The notes below the pieces were generated by a model. That model was not told the origin of the DNA and did not search any database. It saw nothing but the letters and a program-made list of their open reading frames with translations. A DNA stretch of 45,337 bases. Source: Deltaproteobacteria bacterium (GTDB lineage Bacteria; Myxococcota_A; Polyangia; Polyangiales; JADJMO01). Below, in pieces: positions 7,615 to 16,300 of this stretch; the first letter of the stretch is position 1; the number at the start of each line of letters is the position of its first letter. Made by a program: the position numbers and the translations under genes. The stretch is taken from assembly GCA_025363655.1 (NCBI GenBank), contig JANYDK010000076.1:1-45337 (forward strand), given 5' to 3'.

Positions 7615-8139
7615 ATGTCCGAAGGAATCGACCTCGTTCCCCTCGCGCGCGAAACGCTCCTCGACGAGCCCGCGCGCTTGGCCCGTCTCGACGCGGCGCT
7701 ACCACAGATCCGCGCCGTGCTCGCCGGCGAGACCGACGCGGTGGCGATGCAGGCCACGCTCGCGTGTCTGCTCTGGGAGACGCTCGTGCAGACGAATTGG
7801 TGTGGCTTTTACCGCCGCATCGGCGAGACGTTGCTCTCGGTCGGGCCCTATCAAGGGACGATGGGCTGCCTGCGCATCGACTTCGCGCGCGGCGTCTGCG
7901 GCGCCTGTGCCCGCACGCGCGAGGTGCAGCTGGTGCCCGACGTCGAGGCCTTCCCTGGTCACATCGGCTGCGACGCGCGCTCGCGTTCGGAGCTGGTGAT
8001 CCCGGTGGTCTCCCGCGGCGAGCTTCGCGCAGTGCTCGATCTCGACTCGCCCCACCTCGCCGCCTTCGGCCGCGCCGAAGCCGACCGCCTACTCGCGCTC
8101 GTCCGTGAGGTGTTCGATCGCGACGACGTCGTCTTCTGA
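7615..8139 (+). CDS. msrC: Free methionine-(R)-sulfoxide reductase (GAF domain)
   Basis: The product is a 174-residue single GAF domain. It contains NWCGFY, LSVGPYQGTMGCLRI, RGVCGACA, HIGCDARSRSEL and LDLDSP, the conserved blocks of fRMsr/MsrC. The three catalytic or resolving cysteines of the family align with C85, C95 and C119; C98 is extra. The enzyme reduces free methionine-(R)-sulfoxide in the cytoplasm. ATG at 7615 was preferred over a TTG at 7591 because AGGAAG lies about 10 bases before it. It is divergent from the Rieske operon, consistent with an oxidative-stress or redox theme. Confidence 0.93.
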   Translation: MSEGIDLVPLARETLLDEPARLARLDAALPQIRAVLAGETDAVAMQATLACLLWETLVQTNWCGFYRRIGETLLSVGPYQGTMGCLRIDFARGVCGACARTREVQLVPDVEAFPGHIGCDARSRSELVIPVVSRGELRAVLDLDSPHLAAFGRAEADRLLALVREVFDRDDVVF

Positions 8140-8147
8140 GCGCGACT

Positions 8148-8196
8148 CATGACATGACACGCGTGCGCCGTGTCGTTTGTGACATGTCATGTCATG
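8148..8196. terminator. Nested inverted repeats between convergent genes (candidate bidirectional terminator)
   Basis: CATGACATGACA at 8148-8159 pairs perfectly with TGTCATGTCATG at 8185-8196 (12 bp, 25-base loop). Inside, GACACG-CGTGCGC-CGTGTC (8156-8174) is a second GC-rich stem followed by GTTTG. The region lies between the convergent msrC and CAP-domain genes, where a terminator is expected. The outer arms are also the CATGACA motif that recurs across the first 16.5 kb, so a protein-binding site is an alternative. Confidence 0.55.
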
Positions 8197-8225
8197 TTCG
8201 CGTCACTCGCCCAGCGGCGGACGGC

Positions 8226-8849
8226 TCAGTGGAAGTCTTGCACCGCCCAGTAGTCGCCCTTCGGCGTCTTGTAGAAGCCGCAGGCGACGGCGGTGTACTT
8301 GGTGCTCGACATGTTGATGTAGTGGCCGTGCTTGCTGAAGTCGGTGCCTGGTCCCTCGGCCCACATCATTTTCAGACAGCCGGTGATGAGCGTGTCGGCC
8401 GGGCCCGGCCAGCCGGGGCACTCGTTCTGCGCCGACTCCTTGCACGCACCGAAGGCGCCGTGGGCCTTGCCCGACTCGCTGTCCGACTTCGACTGTCCAT
8501 CGGCGCACGAGCTCTCCGCGCTCCAGCCGACGTAGTGCGCGAGGCCGAGCGTGTCGCGGTACTTGTTGATCTCCGTGAGACACGTGTCACGCGCCGATGC
8601 ATACGGGTCGCTGCTCGGACCGGTGTCGGTCGGCGGCGTGGTCCCGGTGTCTTTGGGCGGCGTGGTTCCGGTGTCGGTGCCGGGCGAGGTGCCGGTGTCG
8701 CTGCCGGGCGTGGTCCCCGTGTCGGTCACCGGCGTCGTCTTGGTGTCGCTCGGATCGGTGCCGCCGTCGTCGGTGGACGAGCCGTCGGCGCTGCTACATC
8801 CGAATGCCAGGAAAATTGCAGCAGAAGCGAAGATGGAGCGTCGGTTCAT
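8226..8849 (-). CDS. CAP-domain lipoprotein
   Basis: The product has 207 residues. The signal peptide ends in a lipobox-like AFGC. Residues 25-85 are a repetitive linker of T/D/G/P units (variants of DTGTTP), encoded by imperfect 24- to 27-bp DNA repeats. The C-terminal 120 residues read as a CAP (SCP/PR-1) domain: helix LTEINKYRDTLGL, then GKAHGAFG, and the GHYINMSSTKYTAVACGFY block with paired cysteines. CAP proteins are secreted and their activities vary (lipid, peptidoglycan or metal binding). The start at 8849 gives the leader directly; the longer frame adds 40 residues without a leader. Confidence 0.9.
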   Translation of the reverse strand: MNRRSIFASAAIFLAFGCSSADGSSTDDGGTDPSDTKTTPVTDTGTTPGSDTGTSPGTDTGTTPPKDTGTTPPTDTGPSSDPYASARDTCLTEINKYRDTLGLAHYVGWSAESSCADGQSKSDSESGKAHGAFGACKESAQNECPGWPGPADTLITGCLKMMWAEGPGTDFSKHGHYINMSSTKYTAVACGFYKTPKGDYWAVQDFH

Positions 8850-8970
8850 GCTCGCCAGAAAGCACGATCGCCGCCATCGCGCGGACGTCATGTGGCGAGC
8901 AGAAATCGCGGGCTCTGGCCCGCTCGCGCCGTGGGCAGGAGCCCTCGGTGACGGGGTAGGTGCCCCCACC

Positions 8971-9456
8971 TCACTCGAAGAGACCGACCTTTCCTTCGCG
9001 CGCGCTCCGCAACATGTCGTTCTGCGCGAGGGCCAGCTCCTTCGGGAGCTCGTGGTCGTGGAAGAGGCCGACCTCGCGGATCTCGAGCGGGTTCACCGGC
9101 GGTCTCTCCGGCGGTTCGACGGTGCAGGCGACGACGATGGTCACCGCGTGAAAGCGCGGATCGCGATCGGGATCGGAGTAGACGCCGACCACGTGCTCGA
9201 CGTGCGTGGTGGTGACGCCAGCTTCCTCGAGGATTTCGCGGTGGAGGGACGCGCGCAACGTCTCGCCCCATTCGAGCGTGCCGCCCGGCAGCGCCCAAGT
9301 GCCGGTGTCGGCGCGACGAATGAGGAGCCACCGTCCATCGGTGGTGCGACCAGCGACGGCGACACCGACCACTGGACGACGAAGCACGTGACGCGCCACC
9401 TCTTTGAGCAAGGTGAGCGCGCCGCGCGGGAGGATGGCGAGCGGGGCGAAGCGCAT
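8971..9456 (-). CDS. Nudix hydrolase
   Basis: The product has 161 residues. The Nudix box is complete at residues 59-81: G59, E65, then REILEEAGV with R73 and E74, matching G-x5-E-x7-REUxEExGU. The region before it (VVGVAVAGRTTDGRWLLIRR) is the usual beta strand, and WALPGG leads into the box. It hydrolyses a nucleoside-diphosphate-X compound; the substrate is not predictable. ATG at 9456. The N-terminal 28 residues are hydrophobic/basic and are not part of the fold. It lies downstream of and on the same strand as the beta-helix-type lipoprotein. Confidence 0.93.
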   Translation of the reverse strand: MRFAPLAILPRGALTLLKEVARHVLRRPVVGVAVAGRTTDGRWLLIRRADTGTWALPGGTLEWGETLRASLHREILEEAGVTTTHVEHVVGVYSDPDRDPRFHAVTIVVACTVEPPERPPVNPLEIREVGLFHDHELPKELALAQNDMLRSAREGKVGLFE

Positions 9457-9522
9457 GACACCGAGTGCGTACTCGTGGCCCGCGCCGATGTCATGTCGTG
9501 ACCGGTCTTGTTCGCGGACAGG

Positions 9523-10179
9523 TCAGGGCGGTTTGGCGCTGCCGAGGCTGATCGTCGACGCGGCCGTGAGGAGCACGGCACTGCCCGCCGAGTCGCCGAC
9601 CTCGAGCGCGCCGATTTGCAGGCTCGACGGCGAGACCACGAGCACCGCAGCGGCCTGCGGGTGGGTGGTCGTCGTCGCGCCGGCCCAGCGCACCTCGAGG
9701 TGATCGAGTGACGAGGCCTTGCCGCTGCGATCGCGAAAGACGAGCCCGACCCAGTCGCCGCGCGCGGGCTTTTTCGCCGTCGACGTCAGCAGCACCGGGT
9801 GCGCTTTGTCGCCATGGACGAGGAGCGCGCCGTCCTCGACCACCAACGCCGCGCCCTTGCCGAACGCGATCTTGGTGCCGGGTCCGAGCGTGAGCCGCGC
9901 GCCGAGCCGGACGACGAGATCTCCATTCTCGACGCGATAGGTACATCCTTCACCGAGCTCGAGATCGCGTGTCACGTCGCCGAGCGGCTCGAAACACGCG
10001 GGCGGCGGACCTGGCTCCGACGTCGTGCTCGGCAACGGCCGCGTCTTGTCGGCGACGATGCGCCGATCGCCCTCGCGACGACCGCATCCGACGGACCCGA
10101 CATAGGCAACAGCCCCGAGGAGAGTGAGGGCCGCGAGGGTCGGCGGGATGAAGAACTGGCGCGCGGCCATGACATGCAT
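9523..10179 (-). CDS. Lipoprotein with right-handed beta-helix-like domain
   Basis: The product has 218 residues. The hydrophobic leader ends in a lipobox-like GSVGC. After a short linker the sequence cycles through strand-turn units: LVVRLGARLTLGPGTKIAFG, ALVVEDGALLVHG, HPVLLTSTA, GDWVGLVFRD. This is the style of a right-handed parallel beta helix. It stops after only about five turns (SLGSAKPP then TGA), shorter than typical members, so it may be a truncated gene. ATG at 10179; ATG at 10170 is equally possible. Neither has a clear Shine-Dalgarno sequence. Confidence 0.75.
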   Translation of the reverse strand: MHVMAARQFFIPPTLAALTLLGAVAYVGSVGCGRREGDRRIVADKTRPLPSTTSEPGPPPACFEPLGDVTRDLELGEGCTYRVENGDLVVRLGARLTLGPGTKIAFGKGAALVVEDGALLVHGDKAHPVLLTSTAKKPARGDWVGLVFRDRSGKASSLDHLEVRWAGATTTTHPQAAAVLVVSPSSLQIGALEVGDSAGSAVLLTAASTISLGSAKPP

Positions 10180-10250
10180 GGTGTAGCGCGCGGGAGATGG
10201 TGGGGCTCGTCGGAAGTCCGGGCAAGCGCGCAGAAGAGCCCGCCTCGCCC

Positions 10251-10937
10251 TCACAGAGTAATCAACAAATGCACCCCGTACGCGTTCCACGTCTGCTGCC
10301 CGCCGAAGCCTTGAGCGTGCGTGACCATCGGTCCGAGGGCCATCACCGTACCCATGCGCAGGTCGAGGCCGGCGCTGCCTTCGGCGTCGAGGCCGACGCG
10401 GTGGTAGGTCGCGCCGCCGAGGCCGAGGGAGAGCCACGGATCGAACACGCCGTTGGGCGCGAGGTGCATGAGGCCGAAGGCGCCGAACCGAACATGACTC
10501 GAGTAGCAGGTGTCGGAGGCGACGCAGGGATCGTCGCTCGTGGTCGTCCCTCCGAGGAAGGTGCCGCCGAAGTAGAGGCCGAAGGTGAGCTCGGGGAGCA
10601 TCCGATAGCCGAGGCGCAGCTCGGTGAACGACTCGTGTCCGTAGGTGCCGCGTGCCCACAGCTCGCGCAGCTCGACGTCGAGACGATCGAGCCGTCCACG
10701 CGTCGAGCGCGGCAATTTACCGGTGCCGGGCGTGTCACCGACCGAGACCGGTCCGCCCTTCACCGGCGGCGCCTCGCCATCGGGCTTGGGGACGACCGGC
10801 GCTCCGGTGGAGTCGATGTCGTCGCCGTACTCGGCGGGCGAATCGGCCCGCGCCGCGCCTTCCCATGTCATGGACGCGCCCACCGCGAATGCTGCGAGCG
10901 CCGTGAATGCGAGTGCCCGCTTCGTCGACCATGTCAT
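10251..10937 (-). CDS. Exported protein, probable outer-membrane beta structure
   Basis: The product has 228 residues. The signal peptide ends near AARADS. A Pro/Gly/Asp-rich region (35-75) follows, then strands with alternating hydrophobicity (FTELRLGYRMLPELTFGLYFGG, SSHVRFGAFGLMHLAP, WLSLGLGGATYHRVGLDAEGS). The chain ends in AYGVHLLITL, compatible with a small beta barrel. C137 and C143 may form a disulfide. No family is recognised. ATG at 10937 sits inside a GACATGACATG sequence. Confidence 0.78.
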   Translation of the reverse strand: MTWSTKRALAFTALAAFAVGASMTWEGAARADSPAEYGDDIDSTGAPVVPKPDGEAPPVKGGPVSVGDTPGTGKLPRSTRGRLDRLDVELRELWARGTYGHESFTELRLGYRMLPELTFGLYFGGTFLGGTTTSDDPCVASDTCYSSHVRFGAFGLMHLAPNGVFDPWLSLGLGGATYHRVGLDAEGSAGLDLRMGTVMALGPMVTHAQGFGGQQTWNAYGVHLLITL

Positions 10938-11024
10938 GTCGCCCGCAACCGGCGACCGTCGCCAGTTATTGCCGTGGCGCAGATGTCATGGCGACTCCTC
11001 GTCGAGGCGAGGTGACTTCAGGGG

Positions 11025-12809
11025 CTAACGCCCTTTGAGCGCCGCCTGCAGCTTGTCGGCGATGGCGGCCATCACCGGCGAGAGCGACGCGCTGCAGACC
11101 GAGCCGACGACCGCGCGGGCGCCGAGGTCGTGCGCGACACGGAGGTGACGGAGGCCAGGATAGGCCTTGAAATACGGCTGAAAGTGGCCCGGATCGCAGA
11201 GCGGGTTCGTCAGCTCGGGGTTGGAACCTTCGCAGTCGAACGACGCGGTGGTGACGGCGCGCGGACCGATGCAGGCGAACTGCAGATCGTCGCCGTTCGA
11301 GACGTCGCGATCGCCGCCGTTGGCCGGATCGATGGTGCGGTCTCCAGCGAACTTCTTGACCCCCGGGCGCGGCGCGATCGATTCGATCATGTGCGGATCG
11401 CGCACCGTCAAGTCGGGGGAGATGATCTTGTTCCACTCGGCGGCCCCGAGCGTGCGCGGCGCGCCGCTCGCGTCCTGCACGAGGCTCGGCGTGACGCCGA
11501 CGATGGTGGCGAAGAAGACGTTGCCCACCGCACGCCCGCCGCTGAAGAGCGGGTTGGGCATGCTGACCACCGCGCCGCTCGCGTCGACGCTGGGCACGGC
11601 CTTGCTGGTGAGACCCTGCACGTAGCGCTCGCGGCTCCAGAGGAAGTTGTACCCAAAGCGCTGCGTCATGTGGAAGCCGCGCAGGTTGCGATCGTCGGGG
11701 TCGGCGTTGAGCTTGTCCTTCGCCCACGGCACCGCGCAGTTCGGATCGCTCGTGTCCTCGAAGCACGATTTGCAGTCGTAGCGGGAGTGCAAATCCATGT
11801 ATTCGGCGGCGGTCTCCGGCTCGAAGTCGTCGGGAACGTTCTTGCAGGCGGCGAATCCGCGCTGCATCTGCCCGGCGCCGTAGCCCCACGGGAGCCAGTT
11901 GAGCTGTGCCGGCTTGAGTGAAAAATCGTTCTCGTCCGAGAGGATGACGATTTGTACGACCGAGTCGGGGCGGAGAAACGAGGCGCGCTCTTTGAGGAGC
12001 TCGTCGTCGACGCCCGTGACCTCGATGCGGTTGGGTGAGCCACCGGTCGTGCAGTTGTCGCCGCTGACGCCGAAGGTGCACTTCACTTCGGCCTTGGCGT
12101 AGGGCTTCGGGTCGATGAGGAAGTGGTACATCGACTCGAGGGTCTCTTCGTAGCCGCAGCCGTCCTCGCGTGCCGACTGCACGACGCACGTGGTGGCGAC
12201 CTGCAAATCGTGGACGCCGGCGACGCCGCTGAACCTCGCGCTGCTGCTGGCGCCGAACGTCCAAGTGAGGGCGCTGGCGGCGACGGGAGTCGGGCAGCCG
12301 GCGCCTCCGCCTTCGCCCGCGCGCGGCAAGAGATGCGCGTGATCGTTGTTGTGCGCAGAGGTCGATCCAGGATCGCAGGCGCTCGTGCCGTGCGAACCGA
12401 GCGAGCTGGTGATGACGCCGATGTGGAGGTCGGCGATCGCCTTTCGCCCTGGTCCTGCAGGCGGATTGGTGAGCGCAGCGACGAGCTCGGGGACCCGTCG
12501 CGCGAGCTCGGCTTGCTTGTCGGACATCGACAGCGAGTTGTCGATCACGAGGAGCAAGTCGACCTTGTCGGTCGGCGAGACGGGCGGCGGATCGGTGTCG
12601 GGCGGCGGCGTGCCGTCGGGCGGCGGGGAGATGACGTCTTCGATGGGGCCGTCGACCTGCGCATCGGCTTGCGAGTCCGGCGTCGTGCCGCTGTCCGGAT
12701 CGGCGCTCGTCTTTCCCCCACACGCGAGGGCGATCGGCGGGAGCGCGAAGAGACCGAGGACGGCGAACGAGCGGAGACGAAGACGAGCAAAGGTGACGCG
12801 TGAAGCCAT
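11025..12809 (-). CDS. von Willebrand factor A domain lipoprotein (594 aa)
   Basis: The signal peptide ends in a lipobox-like IALACGG. A D/P/T-rich linker covers residues 31-80. The VWA domain starts at KVDLLLVIDNSLSMS with an intact MIDAS D90-x-S92-x-S94, the metal site for ligand binding. Many cysteines (for example CKSCFEDTSDPNC) suggest an extracellular, disulfide-bonded domain. The C-terminal 100 residues are helical. It is probably a cell-surface adhesion or scaffold lipoprotein of the type abundant in myxobacteria. It follows another VWA lipoprotein on the same strand, separated by about 105 bases. Confidence 0.88.
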   Translation of the reverse strand: MASRVTFARLRLRSFAVLGLFALPPIALACGGKTSADPDSGTTPDSQADAQVDGPIEDVISPPPDGTPPPDTDPPPVSPTDKVDLLLVIDNSLSMSDKQAELARRVPELVAALTNPPAGPGRKAIADLHIGVITSSLGSHGTSACDPGSTSAHNNDHAHLLPRAGEGGGAGCPTPVAASALTWTFGASSSARFSGVAGVHDLQVATTCVVQSAREDGCGYEETLESMYHFLIDPKPYAKAEVKCTFGVSGDNCTTGGSPNRIEVTGVDDELLKERASFLRPDSVVQIVILSDENDFSLKPAQLNWLPWGYGAGQMQRGFAACKNVPDDFEPETAAEYMDLHSRYDCKSCFEDTSDPNCAVPWAKDKLNADPDDRNLRGFHMTQRFGYNFLWSRERYVQGLTSKAVPSVDASGAVVSMPNPLFSGGRAVGNVFFATIVGVTPSLVQDASGAPRTLGAAEWNKIISPDLTVRDPHMIESIAPRPGVKKFAGDRTIDPANGGDRDVSNGDDLQFACIGPRAVTTASFDCEGSNPELTNPLCDPGHFQPYFKAYPGLRHLRVAHDLGARAVVGSVCSASLSPVMAAIADKLQAALKGR

Positions 12810-12914
12810 GCGCTCAGAGTGGCTTCACCCGAAGCGTCGCGCGACCCCATTCCACCGACCTCGAGCCAGATTCATGCCCCGGCCCTTGATGTAGGGCAAA
12901 TTCGTGTGTTTTTC

Positions 12915-14186
12915 TCACTTCGGACCGACGGTGGCGCACCCGACGGCGATGTTGATCTTCCCCGAAGCGTCGGCCGAGAGCGTCTTGCACGTGGCGTCGC
13001 ACATCAAGATTTTGGTCGGCGTCCCGGTCCCCGGCGGGACATCGTAATACCAGCCGCCCTTCGTCGGATCGCAACCCGCGGCGTTGACCACGTAAGGAAT
13101 GGTCGTGCTGGCGCCGCCGCTGGTGACGACGACGTTGACCTTGTTGTAGTCGGCGCCGACGCCGGTCGGCACGGTGTACTGGCACGCGAGCGCGCTCCCG
13201 CGGATCTTCTTCAGCGCATCACTGAAGGCCTTGGCGACGTCGGTGCTCGTCGACTTGACGATGAACGCGTCGGCGCCGTTGCCCGCCTTGGAGATGCTGT
13301 TGAGGTTGCCGTCGGCGCCGGTCGCGAGGTCGGTGTCGGAGAGGACGCCGATGACGTAGGTGTGAATCGCCGGCTTGCCCGCGGCGGCGCCCGACGCGAT
13401 CGCCGAGATGCCGGGGATGTCTTGCGGTGAGCACGCGGTCGGCAATCCGTCGGTCGCCAGCACCACCGCGACCATGTGCGTCGGGTGCGCGGCTTGCCAC
13501 GCGTGCGCGTGATCGACCGCGCCTTGCAGCGCGACGCCGGTGGGCGTGTCGGTCGAAGGACTGTGCGCCGCGAGCGAGGAGAGAATCGAGGCTTCGACGC
13601 CCGGCAGCGGGGCGATCTCGACCTCCGCCTTGGCGTAGTCGGCGGCGACGCACGAAGACCTCTTGGTGCCGAAGGGGCCGCTCGCGACCTCGATGCCGAA
13701 GTACTGGATGCCGACGCCGATGCCCGCGCTGGTCGGATCGTCCATGAAGCTCTTGAGCGCAGCCTTGACCGCTTCCCACTTGGTCGCGCCGGTGCTCGTC
13801 GTCTCCCGCATCGAGCCCGATTGGTCCTGCATGATGAAGAGGTCGAGCGGAATCAGCGTCGCTGCCGAGCTCGTCGATGCACACGAGGTGTCGGTCGGAC
13901 CGCCGCCGATGTCTCCACCGCCCGCGACGTCGAAGCCGCCGCCGCCGCCGCCACCGACGTCGATCCCGCCGCCGCCGCCGCCGAACCCGCCGCTGCCGTC
14001 GCCGCCGCCGTCTTCGCGGGCAGGGTCGACGAGATCTTCGCCGCCGTCGTGGATGCTTCCGGCGCCGCAACCGAAGATCAGCGACGCGAGCGCGAAGCCG
14101 ATGCCAGCCGAGAGGACGCCAGCGCGGAGATGACGTGAGGTGGTGGTGATGACCTGCGACGAGCCGCGGACGTGGGTGGGGTGCAT
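12915..14186 (-). CDS. von Willebrand factor A domain lipoprotein (423 aa) with poly-Gly linker
   Basis: The leader ends in a lipobox-like IFGC (Cys40). Residues 60-98 form a linker of Gly runs broken by I-D-V and F-D-V, encoded by a GCC-type triplet microsatellite (about 13936-13990). The VWA domain has MIDAS D121-x-S123-x-S125 (QDQSGSM). Next are the expected strands and helices, with FVVAVVLATDGLPTAC-like segments and TGVALQGAVDHA. The C-terminal 90 residues contain five cysteines. It is a probable surface-exposed lipoprotein. The triplet microsatellite can change linker length in frame. Confidence 0.88.
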   Translation of the reverse strand: MHPTHVRGSSQVITTTSRHLRAGVLSAGIGFALASLIFGCGAGSIHDGGEDLVDPAREDGGGDGSGGFGGGGGGIDVGGGGGGGFDVAGGGDIGGGPTDTSCASTSSAATLIPLDLFIMQDQSGSMRETTSTGATKWEAVKAALKSFMDDPTSAGIGVGIQYFGIEVASGPFGTKRSSCVAADYAKAEVEIAPLPGVEASILSSLAAHSPSTDTPTGVALQGAVDHAHAWQAAHPTHMVAVVLATDGLPTACSPQDIPGISAIASGAAAGKPAIHTYVIGVLSDTDLATGADGNLNSISKAGNGADAFIVKSTSTDVAKAFSDALKKIRGSALACQYTVPTGVGADYNKVNVVVTSGGASTTIPYVVNAAGCDPTKGGWYYDVPPGTGTPTKILMCDATCKTLSADASGKINIAVGCATVGPK

Positions 14187-14412
14187 GGCGCGACTCTAGT
14201 CGCCACGAGGCTCACCCACGGCTCGTCCGGAACATGACATTCGTCTCCACCACCCGTGTACCACTCGGGTGCGTTTTGTCTGGGATTCGCCGTGCGATCA
14301 CGCAACCGTGGTCACCCGAACATGACATCGAAACAACGTCGCCGTGACGCGCTGGCGCAACTTTCGACGCGCGTCTGCGGTGTCTGGTCCTCACTCTCGC
14401 GAGCGATGCGAG

Positions 14413-16209
14413 CTACTCGACACGCAGCAGATCGACGAGCACGTCGTGGTTGGTGGTGCCGGCGATGGCGATGAAGCGGATCGATTTTGCCTTGCCCGCA
14501 TCGACGCCGGTGAACGACGAGAGCGGGACGTAGACGGTGGAGAGACGACGCGGACGCTTCGCCCAGCTCGGTGGTGTGAGGCTGCTGAGGAGGAGACGCT
14601 TGTTCGCGCCGGTGGTGTCGCCGAGCTCGATCCAGAGCGGATGCGTGCCGCTCGTCGAGCTCGTCGAGTCGAGGACCGCGGTCTCGAAGACGACGGCCTT
14701 CTTTCCGGCGAGAGCGCCGCTCGGCAGCGGCACGTCCATCACGCCTTCGCCGAGGCCCCAATTGAGCTTCACCGATCGAAGGAGTTGGCTCACCGCCTTG
14801 CCGGTCGTGCTGAAGCCGCTGGCGCTCGTCGAGAAGGTCTCGTAGCTGGTGGCGATCATCCCGCCCGAGAGCGTGATGGCGGCGCCGGAGAACGTGGTGG
14901 TCGGCGCGGTGCCGAGGGTCTCGTCGAACTTCTCGATCCACGAGGCGTAGGCGTTCGAGGGCCGGTAGCGCACCGTCGCGTCACCGCTGCTGACCGCGGC
15001 GGCGATGGAGAGACCGGCCGGTCCGGCGACGCGATCGAGATCGGCGGCCGTGGGCGTGGCGTCGCGGAGATACGCGCGAAGGAAGGGCACCGCGTAGTAC
15101 TGCGTGACCCGCTTCTGCTCCTCGGGCGAAATGGTCGCCGCCGGCCCGCCTTGATCGGGCATCGGCGTGTCGAGCGTGTACGTGTGCTTGCCGCCGAGGA
15201 TCGTGACATGCGTGGCGGTGAAGCGCGTGTTCGAATAGAGCATCGCGGTCACCGGATACGTGACATCGCCGTCGTTGGCGGCGTCGAACCAGAGCGCGGG
15301 GAAATCGTAGAGCGGCACCGGTGCTGGCGGCGTCGGCGCGCCGGCAGTGATGTCGGGGTTCACCGGCTCGAAGCCGACGTACGCCTTGACTACCGCGCCG
15401 TCGGTGCGCGCGGTGTCGACGAGGAGCGCCGAGCCACCGCCACGCGAGTGTCCCGAGACGGCGAGTCGCTTCGGATCGAGCGCGCAATGCAGGGGGAACG
15501 ACGCCTCCTCCTGCGTCTTCAAGAAGTACGTGATCGCCTCGTTCATGACACCGGCGACCGTCTTCATCTGCGTCCACGACTGGTGGCTCCAACAGCCGGT
15601 GCCCGACTTCTCGGAGTCGGGCGGGCACGGCGGCGGCGGCCAGAAGATGAGTGAGCCGTCGATGGAGAAGACGACGATCCCGTGCGACGCCCAGCGATCG
15701 AAGATCCCGTCGTAGCGATCGTACGTGACACCGGGGTAGGGGCCGTGGACCGCGTGATGGAACATGACCCACGCGTGCCTTCCGGGATCGGGCGTGACAC
15801 CGTCGGCGCCCGCCGGGTAATGAATCTTCACCTTCACCGAGGTGAGCGGCCCCAGCGTCGGCACCGTCACCTCGACGTGCGCAGCCTTGAGCGGACCCTC
15901 GGCGAGCGCATCGAGCGAGGACGATGGATCGACCGCGAGCGGGAAGTCGGCGCAGGTCTTCGGTGCGGTGTCGATCGGCGGGCTGGTGTCGCTGGCGCCG
16001 TCGACTGCGCTGATGGTGTCGCCGGAGAGGCTGTCCGCCTTCGGTCCACCGTCGCCCGGGCTGCCTGTGTCGCTGCCCCCGACGTCCACCGAGGTCTCGT
16101 CTCCGCCCGTCTCGTCGCCCGGATCTCCGAAGGCGTCGGCGGTGCTCCCACAGGCCGGGAGTACGAAGAAAAGCGTCAAGACCTTGCTCAAACGACGAAG
16201 GGTGCGCAC
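14413..16209 (-). CDS. Alpha/beta-hydrolase lipoprotein
   Basis: The product has 598 residues. The leader ends in a lipobox-like LPAC (Cys20), followed by a D/G/S/T-rich linker to about residue 85. The hydrolase fold has the nucleophile elbow GHSRGG with Ser255, acid candidates D313/D315 (AANDGD) and a His in GGKHTYT (H342). This resembles chlorophyllase/PET-hydrolase-like esterases. The last 180 residues form a beta-rich C-terminal domain. GTG at 16209 is the start: longer frames run into the divergent promoter region. A GGAAG lies immediately before it at poor spacing. The substrate is unknown; lipid or polymer ester is plausible. Confidence 0.83.
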   Translation of the reverse strand: MRTLRRLSKVLTLFFVLPACGSTADAFGDPGDETGGDETSVDVGGSDTGSPGDGGPKADSLSGDTISAVDGASDTSPPIDTAPKTCADFPLAVDPSSSLDALAEGPLKAAHVEVTVPTLGPLTSVKVKIHYPAGADGVTPDPGRHAWVMFHHAVHGPYPGVTYDRYDGIFDRWASHGIVVFSIDGSLIFWPPPPCPPDSEKSGTGCWSHQSWTQMKTVAGVMNEAITYFLKTQEEASFPLHCALDPKRLAVSGHSRGGGSALLVDTARTDGAVVKAYVGFEPVNPDITAGAPTPPAPVPLYDFPALWFDAANDGDVTYPVTAMLYSNTRFTATHVTILGGKHTYTLDTPMPDQGGPAATISPEEQKRVTQYYAVPFLRAYLRDATPTAADLDRVAGPAGLSIAAAVSSGDATVRYRPSNAYASWIEKFDETLGTAPTTTFSGAAITLSGGMIATSYETFSTSASGFSTTGKAVSQLLRSVKLNWGLGEGVMDVPLPSGALAGKKAVVFETAVLDSTSSTSGTHPLWIELGDTTGANKRLLLSSLTPPSWAKRPRRLSTVYVPLSSFTGVDAGKAKSIRFIAIAGTTNHDVLVDLLRVE

Positions 16210-16217
16210 GCTTCCAG

Positions 16218-16295
16218 CGTACGTGATTTCCTCCGGCGCTCGCTCCGAGCCCGCGCGGCGTACGCTTGGAATGAAACTTTTACCCAGGTCGTACG
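16218..16295. promoter_or_regulatory. Three CGTACG palindromes in a 91-bp divergent intergenic region
   Basis: CGTACG occurs at 16218-16223, 16259-16264 and 16290-16295 between the divergent hydrolase and subtilisin genes. By base composition roughly 0.03 copies would be expected in this span. GGAATGAAACTTT (from 16268) followed about 16 bases later by TCGTA resembles an ECF-sigma-type promoter for the subtilisin. The spaced palindromes look like an operator set for both genes. No regulator can be named. Confidence 0.45.
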
Positions 16296-16300
16296 TCCCC

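Noticed and set aside
12885-12912. Hairpin GCCC-TTGATGTA-GGGC followed by a T-rich run
   Set aside because: Also oriented on the plus strand between two minus-strand genes, so it is not usable as their terminator.
14248-14275. Hairpin CACCCG-tgtaccact-CGGGTG followed by GTTTTG as a terminator
   Set aside because: It is oriented on the plus strand, where no gene precedes it; the flanking genes are both on the minus strand.
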